Assembly (NCBI GenBank): GCA_964649825.1
Contig: CAZYQW010000038.1
Location: 102,581 to 166,580 of the forward strand
Direction: 5' to 3'
DNA: 64,000 nucleotides
Source of the DNA: CAZYQW01 sp964649825
GTDB lineage: Bacteria > Planctomycetota > B15-G4 > JADJEK01
In this document: in pieces, positions 1 through 7,940 of the stretch
Layout of the letters: each line of letters starts with the position of its first letter
Numbering within the stretch: the first letter of the stretch is position 1
Program-made: the position numbers and the translations under genes
Notes under the pieces: generated by a model
Told to the model about the DNA's origin: nothing
What the model saw: only the letters and a program-made list of their open reading frames with translations
Databases searched by the model: none

Positions 1-906
1 GACCGCTTCCTCCACGTCCTCCCTCTGTTCCACGTGCACGGCCTCTGCGTCGGCCTGCACGGGACGCTCGTCGCGGGCGGCGACACGCGGCTGGTCGAGC
101 GGTTCGACGCCGTCGAGACGCTGCGCCTGCTGGAAGCCGAGCGCGCGACGCTGTTCATGGGCGTGCCGACGATGTACGGGCGGCTCCTCGCCGCCGCGGC
201 CGCGCGACCGACGAAGCTCCCCGCGATCCGGTTGTGCGTCTCCGGATCGGCGCCGCTCGCACCCCACGTCGCGCGCGCGTTCGAGGAACGGTTCGGCGCC
301 CGCATCCTGGAACGGTACGGGATGACGGAGACGCTGATCACGATCGCCCAGGAGTACGACGGCCCGCGGACGCCCGGCACGGTCGGAACCCCCCTCTCGG
401 GCGTCGAGGCCCGGATCGTCGACTCCGATCTGAACGACGTCCGGGCGGGCCAGGAGGGTGAGCTCGTCATCCGCGGACCGTGCGTCGGACCCGGCTACTG
501 GAAGAACGACGCGGCGACCGACGCCGCGTTCGCCGACGGGTGGTTCTTGACCGGCGACATCGCGCGCCGCGACGACGACGGCGTCTACTCCATCGTCGGC
601 CGCGCGAAGGAGATGATCCTGAGCGGCGGCTTCAACGTGTACCCGCGCGAGGTCGAGGACGTCCTCCTCACCCACCCGGCCGTGGTCGAGGCCGCCGTCT
701 TCGGCGTCGACGACGCGGACCTCGGGGAGGCGGTCGCGGCCGCGGTCGTCCTTCGCGACGGCGCCGCGGTCGACGAGACCGCCTTGATCGAGCACTGCCG
801 CGAGCGACTCGCGTCGTTCAAGAAGCCGCGCACGATCCGTTTCGTGGCCGAGCTGCCGCGGAACGCGATGGAGAAGGTGGAGCGCCGGTCGCTCAAGGAC
901 GGATAG
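1..906 (+). CDS. Acyl-CoA synthetase, malonyl-CoA synthetase-like (5' end missing)
   Basis: This is the C-terminal part of an ANL-superfamily AMP-forming acyl-CoA ligase; the open frame runs in from base 1, so the true start lies upstream. Such enzymes adenylate a carboxylic acid with ATP and transfer it to CoA. Visible are the A5-type motif RYGMTET, the conserved GWFLTGD with its ribose-binding Asp, the hinge region GRAKEMILSGGFNVYPREVE, and a C-terminal Lys (NAMEKVERR) where the catalytic Lys normally sits. The spacing around YGMTET and the NAMxKV end resemble MatB-type malonyl-CoA synthetases, but substrate cannot be decided from a fragment. It converges on der, 18 bases away. Confidence 0.85.
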   Translation, partial: DRFLHVLPLFHVHGLCVGLHGTLVAGGDTRLVERFDAVETLRLLEAERATLFMGVPTMYGRLLAAAAARPTKLPAIRLCVSGSAPLAPHVARAFEERFGARILERYGMTETLITIAQEYDGPRTPGTVGTPLSGVEARIVDSDLNDVRAGQEGELVIRGPCVGPGYWKNDAATDAAFADGWFLTGDIARRDDDGVYSIVGRAKEMILSGGFNVYPREVEDVLLTHPAVVEAAVFGVDDADLGEAVAAAVVLRDGAAVDETALIEHCRERLASFKKPRTIRFVAELPRNAMEKVERRSLKDG

Positions 907-924
907 GCTCCGCCGGCCGCCGCC

Positions 925-2268
925 TTACCGTTTCTTCTCCTCCGCCTTCTTCCGCTCGCGGAAGTGGATCTTCAGCGGCACCTCCTCGATCGGGAGCTGC
1001 TCGCGCAGGCGGTTCGCGAGATAGCGCGCGTACTCGTCGCCGAACAGCTTCTTGTCGTTGACGAACACGACGAACGTCGGCGGATGCGTGCCGGTCTGGG
1101 TGACGTAGAGGATCTTCGGGAACTTGCCGCGCCCCACCCGCGGGAAGCGCCGCGTGATCGCCTCATCGATGATGCGGTTCAGCGCGCCGGTCCCCGCGCG
1201 GTACCCGGACTGCTCCTCGAGCGACGCCACCACGTCGAGGGTCTCGTCGATGTTGAACGCGGTCAGGGACGACAGGAACGTGACCGGCGCGAACTCGAGC
1301 ATCGGGAGCTGTTGCGCGAGGTAGGCGCGGTACTCCTCCGGCCGCTTCCCCGCCTCCTCGGCGAGGTCCCACTTCGACACGCCGATCACGACCGGGCGGG
1401 CGCTGCCCGCGATCTCGTGGGCGATCCCCTTGTCGATCTGCGAGATCTTCCGCGTGGCGTCGACGAGGAGGAGCACGACGTCGGCGCGTCGGATCGCCTC
1501 GTTCGCGCGCGCGTGCCCGTAGAAGTCGGCCGTCCCTTCGACGACGCGGCGCTTGCGGATCCCCGCCGTGTCCACCGCGACGAAGCGGCGTCCGCCGCGC
1601 TCGAACGCGACGTCGACGGCGTCGCGCGTGGTGCCGGGGATCTCCGACACGATCACCCGATCCTCGCCGACGAGGAGGTTCACGAGCGTCGACTTGCCCG
1701 AGTTGACCTTCCCGACGATGGCGAGGCGGATCGGCCTTGCCTCGTCCGGACCGCGGGACTCTTCCGCGGAAGGCGGGATCAGGTCGAGGATCTCCTCGAT
1801 GAGCGCCTCGACTCCGAAGCGCTCGAGCGCGGAGACCGGCCGCGGCTCGCCGAGCCCAAGCGCGTAGAGGGACGGGACCTCGCGCTCGATCGAGACCCCA
1901 TCGCACTTGTTGGCGACGAGGAGGATCGGCTTGTTCAGCGAGCGAAGCTCCTTCGCGATCACCTCGTCGGCCGGGATCACGCCGTCGCGCGCGTCCACGA
2001 GGAACAGGATCAAGTCGGCGATCTCGAGGGCGGTGTCGATCTGATGCTCGATCTCCGTCTTCAGCTCGGCGTCGTCGTACTGCCCGATCCCGCCGGTGTC
2101 GACGAGCAGGAACGCGCGATCGCCGCGCTCGACGCGCGCGGTGACCCGGTCGCGCGTCACGCCGGCGGCGGGATCGACGATCGCGACGCGGCGCTTCAGG
2201 ATCGCATTGAACAAGGACGACTTGCCGACGTTGGGGCGTCCGCAAACCACGACCGTAGGCTCGCTCAC
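925..2268 (-). CDS. der: Ribosome-assembly GTPase Der (EngA)
   Basis: Der is a tandem-GTPase factor for 50S ribosomal subunit maturation. The 447-residue product has the normal family length. The first G domain starts with CGRPNVGKS (residues 9-17), followed by DTGG and NKCD; the second has GKVNSGKS near residue 190, DTAG, and SKWD in place of the usual NKWD. A KH-like domain and a basic tail (ERKKAEEKKR) close the protein. I chose the GTG at 2268: it overlaps the queE stop as GTGA and has GGAGG just upstream. Longer upstream open frame is only the shadow of queE. The coupling suggests co-transcription with queE. Confidence 0.95.
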   Translation of the reverse strand: MSEPTVVVCGRPNVGKSSLFNAILKRRVAIVDPAAGVTRDRVTARVERGDRAFLLVDTGGIGQYDDAELKTEIEHQIDTALEIADLILFLVDARDGVIPADEVIAKELRSLNKPILLVANKCDGVSIEREVPSLYALGLGEPRPVSALERFGVEALIEEILDLIPPSAEESRGPDEARPIRLAIVGKVNSGKSTLVNLLVGEDRVIVSEIPGTTRDAVDVAFERGGRRFVAVDTAGIRKRRVVEGTADFYGHARANEAIRRADVVLLLVDATRKISQIDKGIAHEIAGSARPVVIGVSKWDLAEEAGKRPEEYRAYLAQQLPMLEFAPVTFLSSLTAFNIDETLDVVASLEEQSGYRAGTGALNRIIDEAITRRFPRVGRGKFPKILYVTQTGTHPPTFVVFVNDKKLFGDEYARYLANRLREQLPIEEVPLKIHFRERKKAEEKKR

Positions 2269-3032
2269 GGTGCCTCCAGAAACTTGTGGACCTGGGGCAG
2301 GACTCGCACGTCGGACAGTCCGACCGCGAGTGCGGCGCGCGCGAGCTCGTCGAGGAGCTCGAAGCTCGCGCGCAGTCGGCCGTCGCGGCCGGTGCGCGGC
2401 TGCACGATGAACGGGGTCTGCGGCGCCACGTCGGCCACGAGCCGGGCCGCGGCGCGCCACTCGTCGCGGTCGACGCCGGCGTCGACGACGACCTTCACGT
2501 AGACGTCGCGGCGGCGCGCGATCTCGAGGAAACGACGGTGCTCGGCGAAGCACGGGCGCGTCCGCGCGACGGACGGCAGCTTGACGTCCATCGAGACGAT
2601 CGCGACGTGATCGATCACTCCGGCGAGCGCGTCGGGCAGGGTGCCGGCCGTCTCGAGGAGGACGGGGGCGGCGACGATGCGCGGAAGCAGCGCACCCAGG
2701 AACTCGACCTGCTCGAGCGGCTCGCCGCCCGTGATCGAGACGGCGTGGTACGGCCCGCTCGCGCGCAGCGCGTCCTCGATCAGCGCACCCGCCGCGTCCG
2801 CCTCGACCGGGTTCTCCCCCACCCGGCACGCGCCGTCCGCGCTCCGCACCTCGTAGGCCGCGCCCGCGCGCAACGCGTCGGGCGTGTCGCAGAAGCGGCA
2901 GCCGATCGTGCAGCCGGCGAGGCGCACGAACAGATGGCGCCGGCCGACGTACGGCCCCTCGCCTTGATAGGTGGAGAAGACCTCGGCGAGGCGACCCGTC
3001 GCCACGCTCGAGGAGTGCCCGGTGGAGATCAT
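2265..3032 (-). CDS. queE: 7-carboxy-7-deazaguanine synthase (radical SAM)
   Basis: QueE is a radical SAM enzyme that converts 6-carboxytetrahydropterin to 7-carboxy-7-deazaguanine in the queuosine/preQ0 pathway. The 255-residue product has the 4Fe-4S motif CTIGCRFC (Cys41, Cys45, Cys48), preceded by YQGEGPYVG, and SITGGEPL for SAM binding. The end reads VLPQVHKFL, characteristic of this family. Start is the ATG at 3032; the open frame extends further but without family similarity, and the Shine-Dalgarno is weak here. No other queuosine gene is in the window. Translationally coupled to der by a 4-base overlap. Confidence 0.9.
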   Translation of the reverse strand: MISTGHSSSVATGRLAEVFSTYQGEGPYVGRRHLFVRLAGCTIGCRFCDTPDALRAGAAYEVRSADGACRVGENPVEADAAGALIEDALRASGPYHAVSITGGEPLEQVEFLGALLPRIVAAPVLLETAGTLPDALAGVIDHVAIVSMDVKLPSVARTRPCFAEHRRFLEIARRRDVYVKVVVDAGVDRDEWRAAARLVADVAPQTPFIVQPRTGRDGRLRASFELLDELARAALAVGLSDVRVLPQVHKFLEAP

Positions 3033-3266
3033 CCCCGCCAGATTACCGTCTCGCCGGGGCCGGAAGCGAGCCCGGAGGCGGGTCCGAACGACGGCGTCCC
3101 GCTTGTCCCGCTGCGCGATCGTGCCGTGTCCTCCTACCGTCCGACGGACGGCGAGCCCGCCTCCACCCCGGTCGCGAGCGCAGGAACGCAGCGACGATGG
3201 TCCCCGCGCGTGCTCCGGTCGCCCCCCGGGTCCGGTCGCGCCTCGACGACCGCGGAACGGCACCCG

Positions 3267-4376
3267 TCACGCGCGCGTCGACTCGAGCCGGCGGCGCAAC
3301 AGCGAGACACCCCGTTCCAGCATGGCATCCGGGGCGGCGAACGAGATGCGGAAGTGGGTGTCGCGGTCGGAGAAGGCGCGACCCGGCACGACGAGGATCT
3401 TGTCCTCGAGCGCACGCTTCACGAACTCCGTCCCGGTGATCCCGTCGGGTAGCGCGGGGAACGCGTAGAACGAACCCTCGGGAACGACGAGGTCGACCGC
3501 ACCGCTCAATCCAGCGACGACGAGGTCGCGCTTTTGCCGGTAGGCACGCACCGCCTCGCCGCTGTCGTGGTCGAGCGCATAGAGCGCAGCCTTCTGGGCG
3601 ACGGTGTTGGCGCAGACGAACGTGAACTGCTGGAACGTCGACATCGCGTCGAGCACGTCGGGCGGCCCGATCGCGTAGCCGATCCGCCAGCCCGGCATGC
3701 CGAGCGACTTGGAGAAGCCCGACAGGAGGATCGTGCGGTCGTAGTGCTCGGCGACGCTGTGGTACTCGTCCGCGTACACGAACGCGTCGTAGATCTCGTC
3801 GCTGATGACGGTCAGGTCGCGCTCGCGGGCGAAGTCGGCCGCGATGCGGAGCTCGTCCTGCGAGTAGACCCGTCCCGTCGGGTTCTGCGGCGAGTTCAAG
3901 AGCAGCACGCGCGTACGATCGGTGCACGCCGCCTCGAGCGCCTCGCGGCGGATGCGGAAGTCGGGATACGTGTCGTACGTGGCGGCACGCGCGCCGATGA
4001 CGTCGGCGAGCACCCGATACATCACGAAGTACGGATCGGGGATCAGGATCTCGTCGCCGGGGTTCAGCAGCACGAGGTACGACAACAGGAGCCCGCCCGA
4101 CACGCCGGCCGTGACGAGGCTGGCGCCGGGGTCGAATCCGTACCGCGTCCTCGCGAGCTCCCGGACCTTTGCGTTCAGCTCCGGGATGCCCTGCGTGACG
4201 GTGTACTTGTTGAAGCCTTCGCGGATCGCCCGGATCGCGGCTTCCTTCACGGCCTCGGGGACGTCGAAGTCCGCCTGGCCGATCGAGAAATCGATCGGGT
4301 CCTCGAGGCTCGCGACGAGCTCGAAGATCTTCCGGATGCCGCTTGGCTGGACGCGTCGAGTGCGATCGGCGAGCAT
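3267..4376 (-). CDS. Class I/II PLP-dependent aminotransferase
   Basis: Fold-type I aminotransferase of the aspartate/aromatic group, 369 residues. The PLP Lys is Lys223 in SGFSKSLGMPGWRIG; NSPQNPTG (161-168) and SDEIYD are the other cofactor and substrate motifs. Substrate is not determinable; aspartate, alanine or aromatic amino acids are all possible. The ATG at 4376 fits the family N-terminus (RRVQPSGIRKIFEL). It lies 7 bases after the stop of the small basic protein gene and is probably in one operon with it. A gap of about 230 bases separates it from queE, with nothing recognisable inside. Confidence 0.88.
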   Translation of the reverse strand: MLADRTRRVQPSGIRKIFELVASLEDPIDFSIGQADFDVPEAVKEAAIRAIREGFNKYTVTQGIPELNAKVRELARTRYGFDPGASLVTAGVSGGLLLSYLVLLNPGDEILIPDPYFVMYRVLADVIGARAATYDTYPDFRIRREALEAACTDRTRVLLLNSPQNPTGRVYSQDELRIAADFARERDLTVISDEIYDAFVYADEYHSVAEHYDRTILLSGFSKSLGMPGWRIGYAIGPPDVLDAMSTFQQFTFVCANTVAQKAALYALDHDSGEAVRAYRQKRDLVVAGLSGAVDLVVPEGSFYAFPALPDGITGTEFVKRALEDKILVVPGRAFSDRDTHFRISFAAPDAMLERGVSLLRRRLESTRA

Positions 4377-4383
4377 GCGCCGA

Positions 4384-4593
4384 TCAGCTCTCTCCGTCCT
4401 TCTCGTCCTTCGTCGGACCCTTCTTGTGCGTCGCGATCTTGAAGCGCGTCCGGACCTTGGGGAGGCCGAAGACGGACGCGTCCTGCTCGCGACGACCATC
4501 CTTCTCGAGGATCTCGAGCCGCTCCACGCGGCGGAACACGTTCCGCGACCGCTGGAGGGTGTTCTTGAGCTTCAGGCTGCGATGGATCGTCAT
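4384..4593 (-). CDS. Small basic protein of the PVC superphylum
   Basis: A 69-residue basic protein beginning MTIHRSLKLK, with RSRNVFRRVERLEIL and the conserved SVFGLPKVRT block. This matches my memory of the small basic protein family (TIGR04137) reported from Planctomycetes, Chlamydiae, Verrucomicrobia and relatives, for which a ribosome- or RNA-related role has been suggested only from its basic character and conservation. The tail (HKKGPTKDEKDGES) is longer than I remember for typical members. It sits between a membrane protein gene and an aminotransferase gene in a tight leftward run. It is the best single lineage marker in the window. Confidence 0.85.
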   Translation of the reverse strand: MTIHRSLKLKNTLQRSRNVFRRVERLEILEKDGRREQDASVFGLPKVRTRFKIATHKKGPTKDEKDGES

Positions 4594-4607
4594 CTCCGTC
4601 TCCGTTT

Positions 4608-5300
4608 CTACTCCGCTCGCCGCGCCGTGTCCGGATCTCCCGGCAGGCTGGCAATACGAGCGCTCTCGAACGGCCGCTTGCTGCCGTCCGGATAGTCATT
4701 GATCCGGGCCAGCCGCCCCTTCAGTTGGAGCAGCTCGGGATCGTCGTCGGTCTCGTAGCGCCCGGCATAGACCGAAAACATCGTCTTGCCGCTCACGTCT
4801 CTCGGCCACATCGAGAGCTTGACGCCGCCGAGCTCGTAACGGTCGCGCAACGTGCGCTTCAGTTCGTTCAGCTTCTCGACCAGTCGGTCCTTGCCGAGGT
4901 CCTGATACGTGATCAGGAGCACCCCGTAGAGCCGAGAGCTCGTGGTCCGTCCACCGTCGTCGGTCGCGCCCTCCGGCTCGCCGCCGCTCTCGATCCGATC
5001 ACCGAGCGCACGCGCCGATCGGTCGGCCAGGACTCGCTCGGAGGCCTGGCCGCGCCCGTAACCGATCATGTAGCCGACCCCCATCGTGAGGATCCACACG
5101 AACAGGAGAACGAGCGACCCGGTCAAGCTCAGCCTCAGCTCGAACTCGGTGACCGGCATCGGTTTCGGTGGCACGACCCGTTCCGGGCCGGCCGGCGGCG
5201 CCCCCACCTCGGAAGACGCCTCACGTCCGCTCATCGTCCGCCCCAGGGTCTGGCCGCTCGACCGGAAGATCTCCAATGGATGCTTCTTCTGACCGCTCAT
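4608..5300 (-). CDS. Single-pass membrane protein, possible SPOR-like C-terminus
   Basis: Unrecognised 230-residue protein. A cytoplasmic segment of about 60 residues precedes one strongly hydrophobic helix (LTGSLVLLFVWILTMGVGYM), followed by a polar linker and a C-terminal region (YGVLLITYQDLGKDRLVEKL, then VYAGRYETDDDPELLQLKGR). The alternation of a beta strand, a helix and a phrase like YAGRYET is reminiscent of SPOR domains, which bind denuded peptidoglycan; this is inference only. Start at ATG 5300 (MSGQKKHP) is chosen because a second in-frame start 36 bases upstream adds nothing family-like. It heads the run into the small basic protein gene, 14 bases away. Confidence 0.6.
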   Translation of the reverse strand: MSGQKKHPLEIFRSSGQTLGRTMSGREASSEVGAPPAGPERVVPPKPMPVTEFELRLSLTGSLVLLFVWILTMGVGYMIGYGRGQASERVLADRSARALGDRIESGGEPEGATDDGGRTTSSRLYGVLLITYQDLGKDRLVEKLNELKRTLRDRYELGGVKLSMWPRDVSGKTMFSVYAGRYETDDDPELLQLKGRLARINDYPDGSKRPFESARIASLPGDPDTARRAE

Positions 5301-5362
5301 GCACACCGCCGACCGGTGGTATCGGACGAATCGCACGATTCAACCCGGAACGGACGTCCTTT

Positions 5363-6352
5363 TCAACCCGCCGCCCGGCGATTCCGCACGACCGCTGCGG
5401 CAAGGCGCAGCGCCTCCAGCATGGATGACGGATCGGCGCGACCTCGTCCGGCGAGGTCGAACGCGGTACCGTGGTCGGGCGAGGTCCGCACGAACGGCAA
5501 TCCGAGCGTCACGTTCACCCCACCGCCGAACGCGAGGAGCTTGACGGGGATCAACCCCTGGTCGTGGTACATCGCGAGGACCGCGTCGAACTCCTCGGCC
5601 CGGTGGCGCACGAAGGCCGTGTCGGCGGGCAGAGGTCCGGTCACGTCGTGTCCAGCCGCGCGCACCCGGTCGATCGCGGGACGTACGATCTCCCTCTCCT
5701 CATCGCCGAACAGACCGCCCTCGCCGGCGTGCGGGTTCACGCCGGTCACCGCGATCCTCGGGGCGGCGAGGCCGAAGTCGAGCCTCAGGGCGCGGGCAAG
5801 GATCCCAAGGTCGGCCGCGATGTCGGCGGAGTTCAACTGCGTGGCGACCCGAGCGAGCGCTACGTGCCGCGTGGCGAGCGCCACGCGCAACCCGCCGCCG
5901 ACGAAGAGCATCACTCCGCGCTCGACGCCCGCTCGCGCGACGAGGATCTCGGTCTGCCCCAGGCCGCGGTCGCCCGCGGCGACGAGCGCCTCCTTCGAGA
6001 CCGGAGCGGTGACGACACCGTCCACCTCGCCGGCGAGCGCGAGGTCGATCGCGCGGTGAAGCGCCGCGAGCGCGCTCTTGCCGGACGCGGCCGACGGCCG
6101 GCCGACGCCGTCGCGAACCACGTCGTAGCGCCCGACCGGCTCGAACGCGACGCCGACGTCGCGCGTCCGCCACGTTTCCCACGCGCTCGCGGGACCGACG
6201 ACACGGATCCGGATCCGTTCCCCTTCCTCGGCGACGAACTCCGCCGTCGCCTTGGCCGCGATCTCGGGGCCGATCCCGGCCGGGTCGCCGATCGGCACGG
6301 CGAGTCGGACGGACGGCGAAGACCCGGTCAGGAGAGGATCTCGCGTCGCCAC
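5363..6352 (-). CDS. pdxA: 4-hydroxythreonine-4-phosphate dehydrogenase
   Basis: PdxA oxidises 4-phosphohydroxy-threonine in the DXP-dependent pyridoxal phosphate pathway and works with PdxJ, which is also in this window (43432-44166). Metal ligands are present in ATRHVAL, NPHAGEGG and MYHDQGL, with PLPADT, NVTLGLPFVRTS and DHGTAFDLAGRG. The usual substrate-binding GHTEF reads GQTEIL, a His-to-Gln change. The GTG at 6352 gives 329 residues, the length of the E. coli enzyme; it overlaps the preceding peptidase gene by 25 bases. A start near 6331 is possible. It is the last gene of a leftward cluster with the kinase at 9127. Confidence 0.9.
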   Translation of the reverse strand: MATRDPLLTGSSPSVRLAVPIGDPAGIGPEIAAKATAEFVAEEGERIRIRVVGPASAWETWRTRDVGVAFEPVGRYDVVRDGVGRPSAASGKSALAALHRAIDLALAGEVDGVVTAPVSKEALVAAGDRGLGQTEILVARAGVERGVMLFVGGGLRVALATRHVALARVATQLNSADIAADLGILARALRLDFGLAAPRIAVTGVNPHAGEGGLFGDEEREIVRPAIDRVRAAGHDVTGPLPADTAFVRHRAEEFDAVLAMYHDQGLIPVKLLAFGGGVNVTLGLPFVRTSPDHGTAFDLAGRGRADPSSMLEALRLAAAVVRNRRAAG

Positions 6353-7536
6353 AACGCCTCGAGGTCCTCGAGGTCGTAGCCGAAGCTCTTCCTCAGCGCG
6401 CCGTCCAGCTCCTCGCCGCGGCCGAGAGTCAGTACGAACGAACGGATCGCGCCGAGGCCGTAGCGCCCGCGCAGGAACGCGATGAACGAGCGCGAGGCCG
6501 CGTACTGCACCCGGACCTTGCCCGCGTCGCTCTCGTTGGCGAACGTCTTCGGCATCGCGGCGAACGAAGGGATCTTCGCGCCGCCCTGCGCGATCGCGCG
6601 GACGTCGTCGTGCGCCCCGTCGCCCTCCGACTCGAACCACTCGGCCAGCCCCTCGTTCACCCAGATCGGGCACGCGGGGACGAGGTCGGCCAGGACCCGG
6701 TGCGTGTACTCGTGGCGCGCCGTGCGCGCGAGCGCGCCCTTCTGGCGGCGGAAGTCGCGCACGGGAAGGCGGATCTTTCCGTCGTACAGCCCCCCGATCC
6801 ACTCATGCGCACCGGTCGCGCGCTTGAAGTCCTGGTCGCTGTAGAGGAGCACCGTCGTGCGGACCGACGGGAAGTGGCCGAGGTCCGAGCAAACGCGCGC
6901 TCGCGCGTCCTCGAGCAGGACCAGGAGCTCGTCCGCGATCGCGTAGTTCGCGTCGCTGCCGAGGAACTTCAGCGTGAAGTCGTTCGAGGAGCGATCGACG
7001 TAGTCGCCCGACACCGCGAACTCGCGCCTCGCGCGGTCGAGCTGCGACGCGGCCCAGTCGTCGGGCTCGAGCCGCAGCCGGTTCTCGTAGGCCTCGATCG
7101 CCTTCTCCAATCGGTCCTCGCTGTAGTAGAGGAAACCGAGGAAGTCGTAGACCTTCGGCTCCGCCGGATGGCGCCCGCGCGCGTCGAGCAGGATCGCCTC
7201 GGCGCGCGGATGATTGCGGCCGAGCAGGTACGCGTAGCCGAGGTGCACCAAGAAGAGCGCGTTCCCCTCGTCGGTCTTGAGCGCCGCCTCGAAGTCCTGG
7301 ATCGCGGCGCCGTAGCGTCCCTCCCGGAGGTGGGCGAGCCCGCGGTTGTTCCAAGCCACCGCGAGATTGCGGACGATGACCTGGTCCTTCGCGCTTTTCT
7401 CCACCGCTTGCTCGAGCAGCGAGATCGCCTCGTCGAAGCTCTCCTGCTCGAGCAACTCGAGCGCCCGCTCGTTCATCGCCGACGGGCTTTCGCCGGAGGC
7501 GATGACCAGCATCAGAGCCGTCAGGATCCACGACAT
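6328..7536 (-). CDS. Exported TPR protein with gluzincin metallopeptidase domain
   Basis: A 402-residue protein with an N-terminal signal-like helix (MSWILTALMLVIASG), TPR-type helical repeats over about residues 24-170, and a C-terminal zinc metallopeptidase domain of the MA type. The zinc-binding HEYTH lies at residues 275-279 and the third-ligand Glu probably in NEGLAEW (294-300). Proteins of this layout are common in Planctomycetes and related lineages, with unknown substrates. ATG 7536 has GAGAGGTG upstream and overlaps the YkgJ-like gene by 16 bases. It belongs to the kinase/YkgJ-like/peptidase/pdxA run. Confidence 0.75.
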   Translation of the reverse strand: MSWILTALMLVIASGESPSAMNERALELLEQESFDEAISLLEQAVEKSAKDQVIVRNLAVAWNNRGLAHLREGRYGAAIQDFEAALKTDEGNALFLVHLGYAYLLGRNHPRAEAILLDARGRHPAEPKVYDFLGFLYYSEDRLEKAIEAYENRLRLEPDDWAASQLDRARREFAVSGDYVDRSSNDFTLKFLGSDANYAIADELLVLLEDARARVCSDLGHFPSVRTTVLLYSDQDFKRATGAHEWIGGLYDGKIRLPVRDFRRQKGALARTARHEYTHRVLADLVPACPIWVNEGLAEWFESEGDGAHDDVRAIAQGGAKIPSFAAMPKTFANESDAGKVRVQYAASRSFIAFLRGRYGLGAIRSFVLTLGRGEELDGALRKSFGYDLEDLEALWRREILS

Positions 7537-7940
7537 CGACTCACCTCTCGGACCGTGCGCACGAACCTCGTATAGCGATACTCGAGGCCGTGCTCCTCGT
7601 GTATCCGGACCACGCGGCGGTGGTGACGCTCGGCGATCTCCGTCATCTTCTCGGCGTATGCGGGATCGCAGAAGTACACCCGACAGCCGAGCGGACGCCC
7701 GTCGCGGAGCTCGCAGCGCCCCCGTTGGAACCAAGGGCACGCGTCCGGCGGGGCATCGGGAGGGGACTCGCCGCCGTGCGCGCGCGCGTACTCGACCTCG
7801 AGTTCGGTCGCGAAGAGGAGCTGGCCGGAGCGCGCGAAATCACAGCACAGGCCCCGGAGATCGCACGCCACCTCGGTGGCGGCCACCTCGCGGCGGAGCT
7901 CGTCGTAGGTTCGCTCGAGGTCGGCGAACGCGCGTCTCAT
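7521..7940 (-). CDS. YkgJ-like Cys-cluster protein
   Basis: A 139-residue protein with an LCCDF pair and a downstream CPWFQRGRCELRDGRPLGCR-V-YFC cluster, resembling the YkgJ/zinc- or iron-chelating cysteine cluster family (formerly UPF0153). Function in that family is not established. An acidic helical N-terminus precedes the first cysteines. Its ATG at 7940 overlaps the kinase stop as ATGA, so it should be translated together with the kinase; its own 3' end overlaps the peptidase start. The family assignment rests on cysteine spacing and the GRPLGCR phrase only. Confidence 0.65.
   Translation of the reverse strand: MRRAFADLERTYDELRREVAATEVACDLRGLCCDFARSGQLLFATELEVEYARAHGGESPPDAPPDACPWFQRGRCELRDGRPLGCRVYFCDPAYAEKMTEIAERHHRRVVRIHEEHGLEYRYTRFVRTVREVSRCRGS

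Noticed and set aside
7476..7496. GGGCTTTCGCC-like phrase as a possible template-repeat end
   Set aside because: The match to the variable-repeat end is under 12 bases and the flanks, inside a peptidase gene, do not match.
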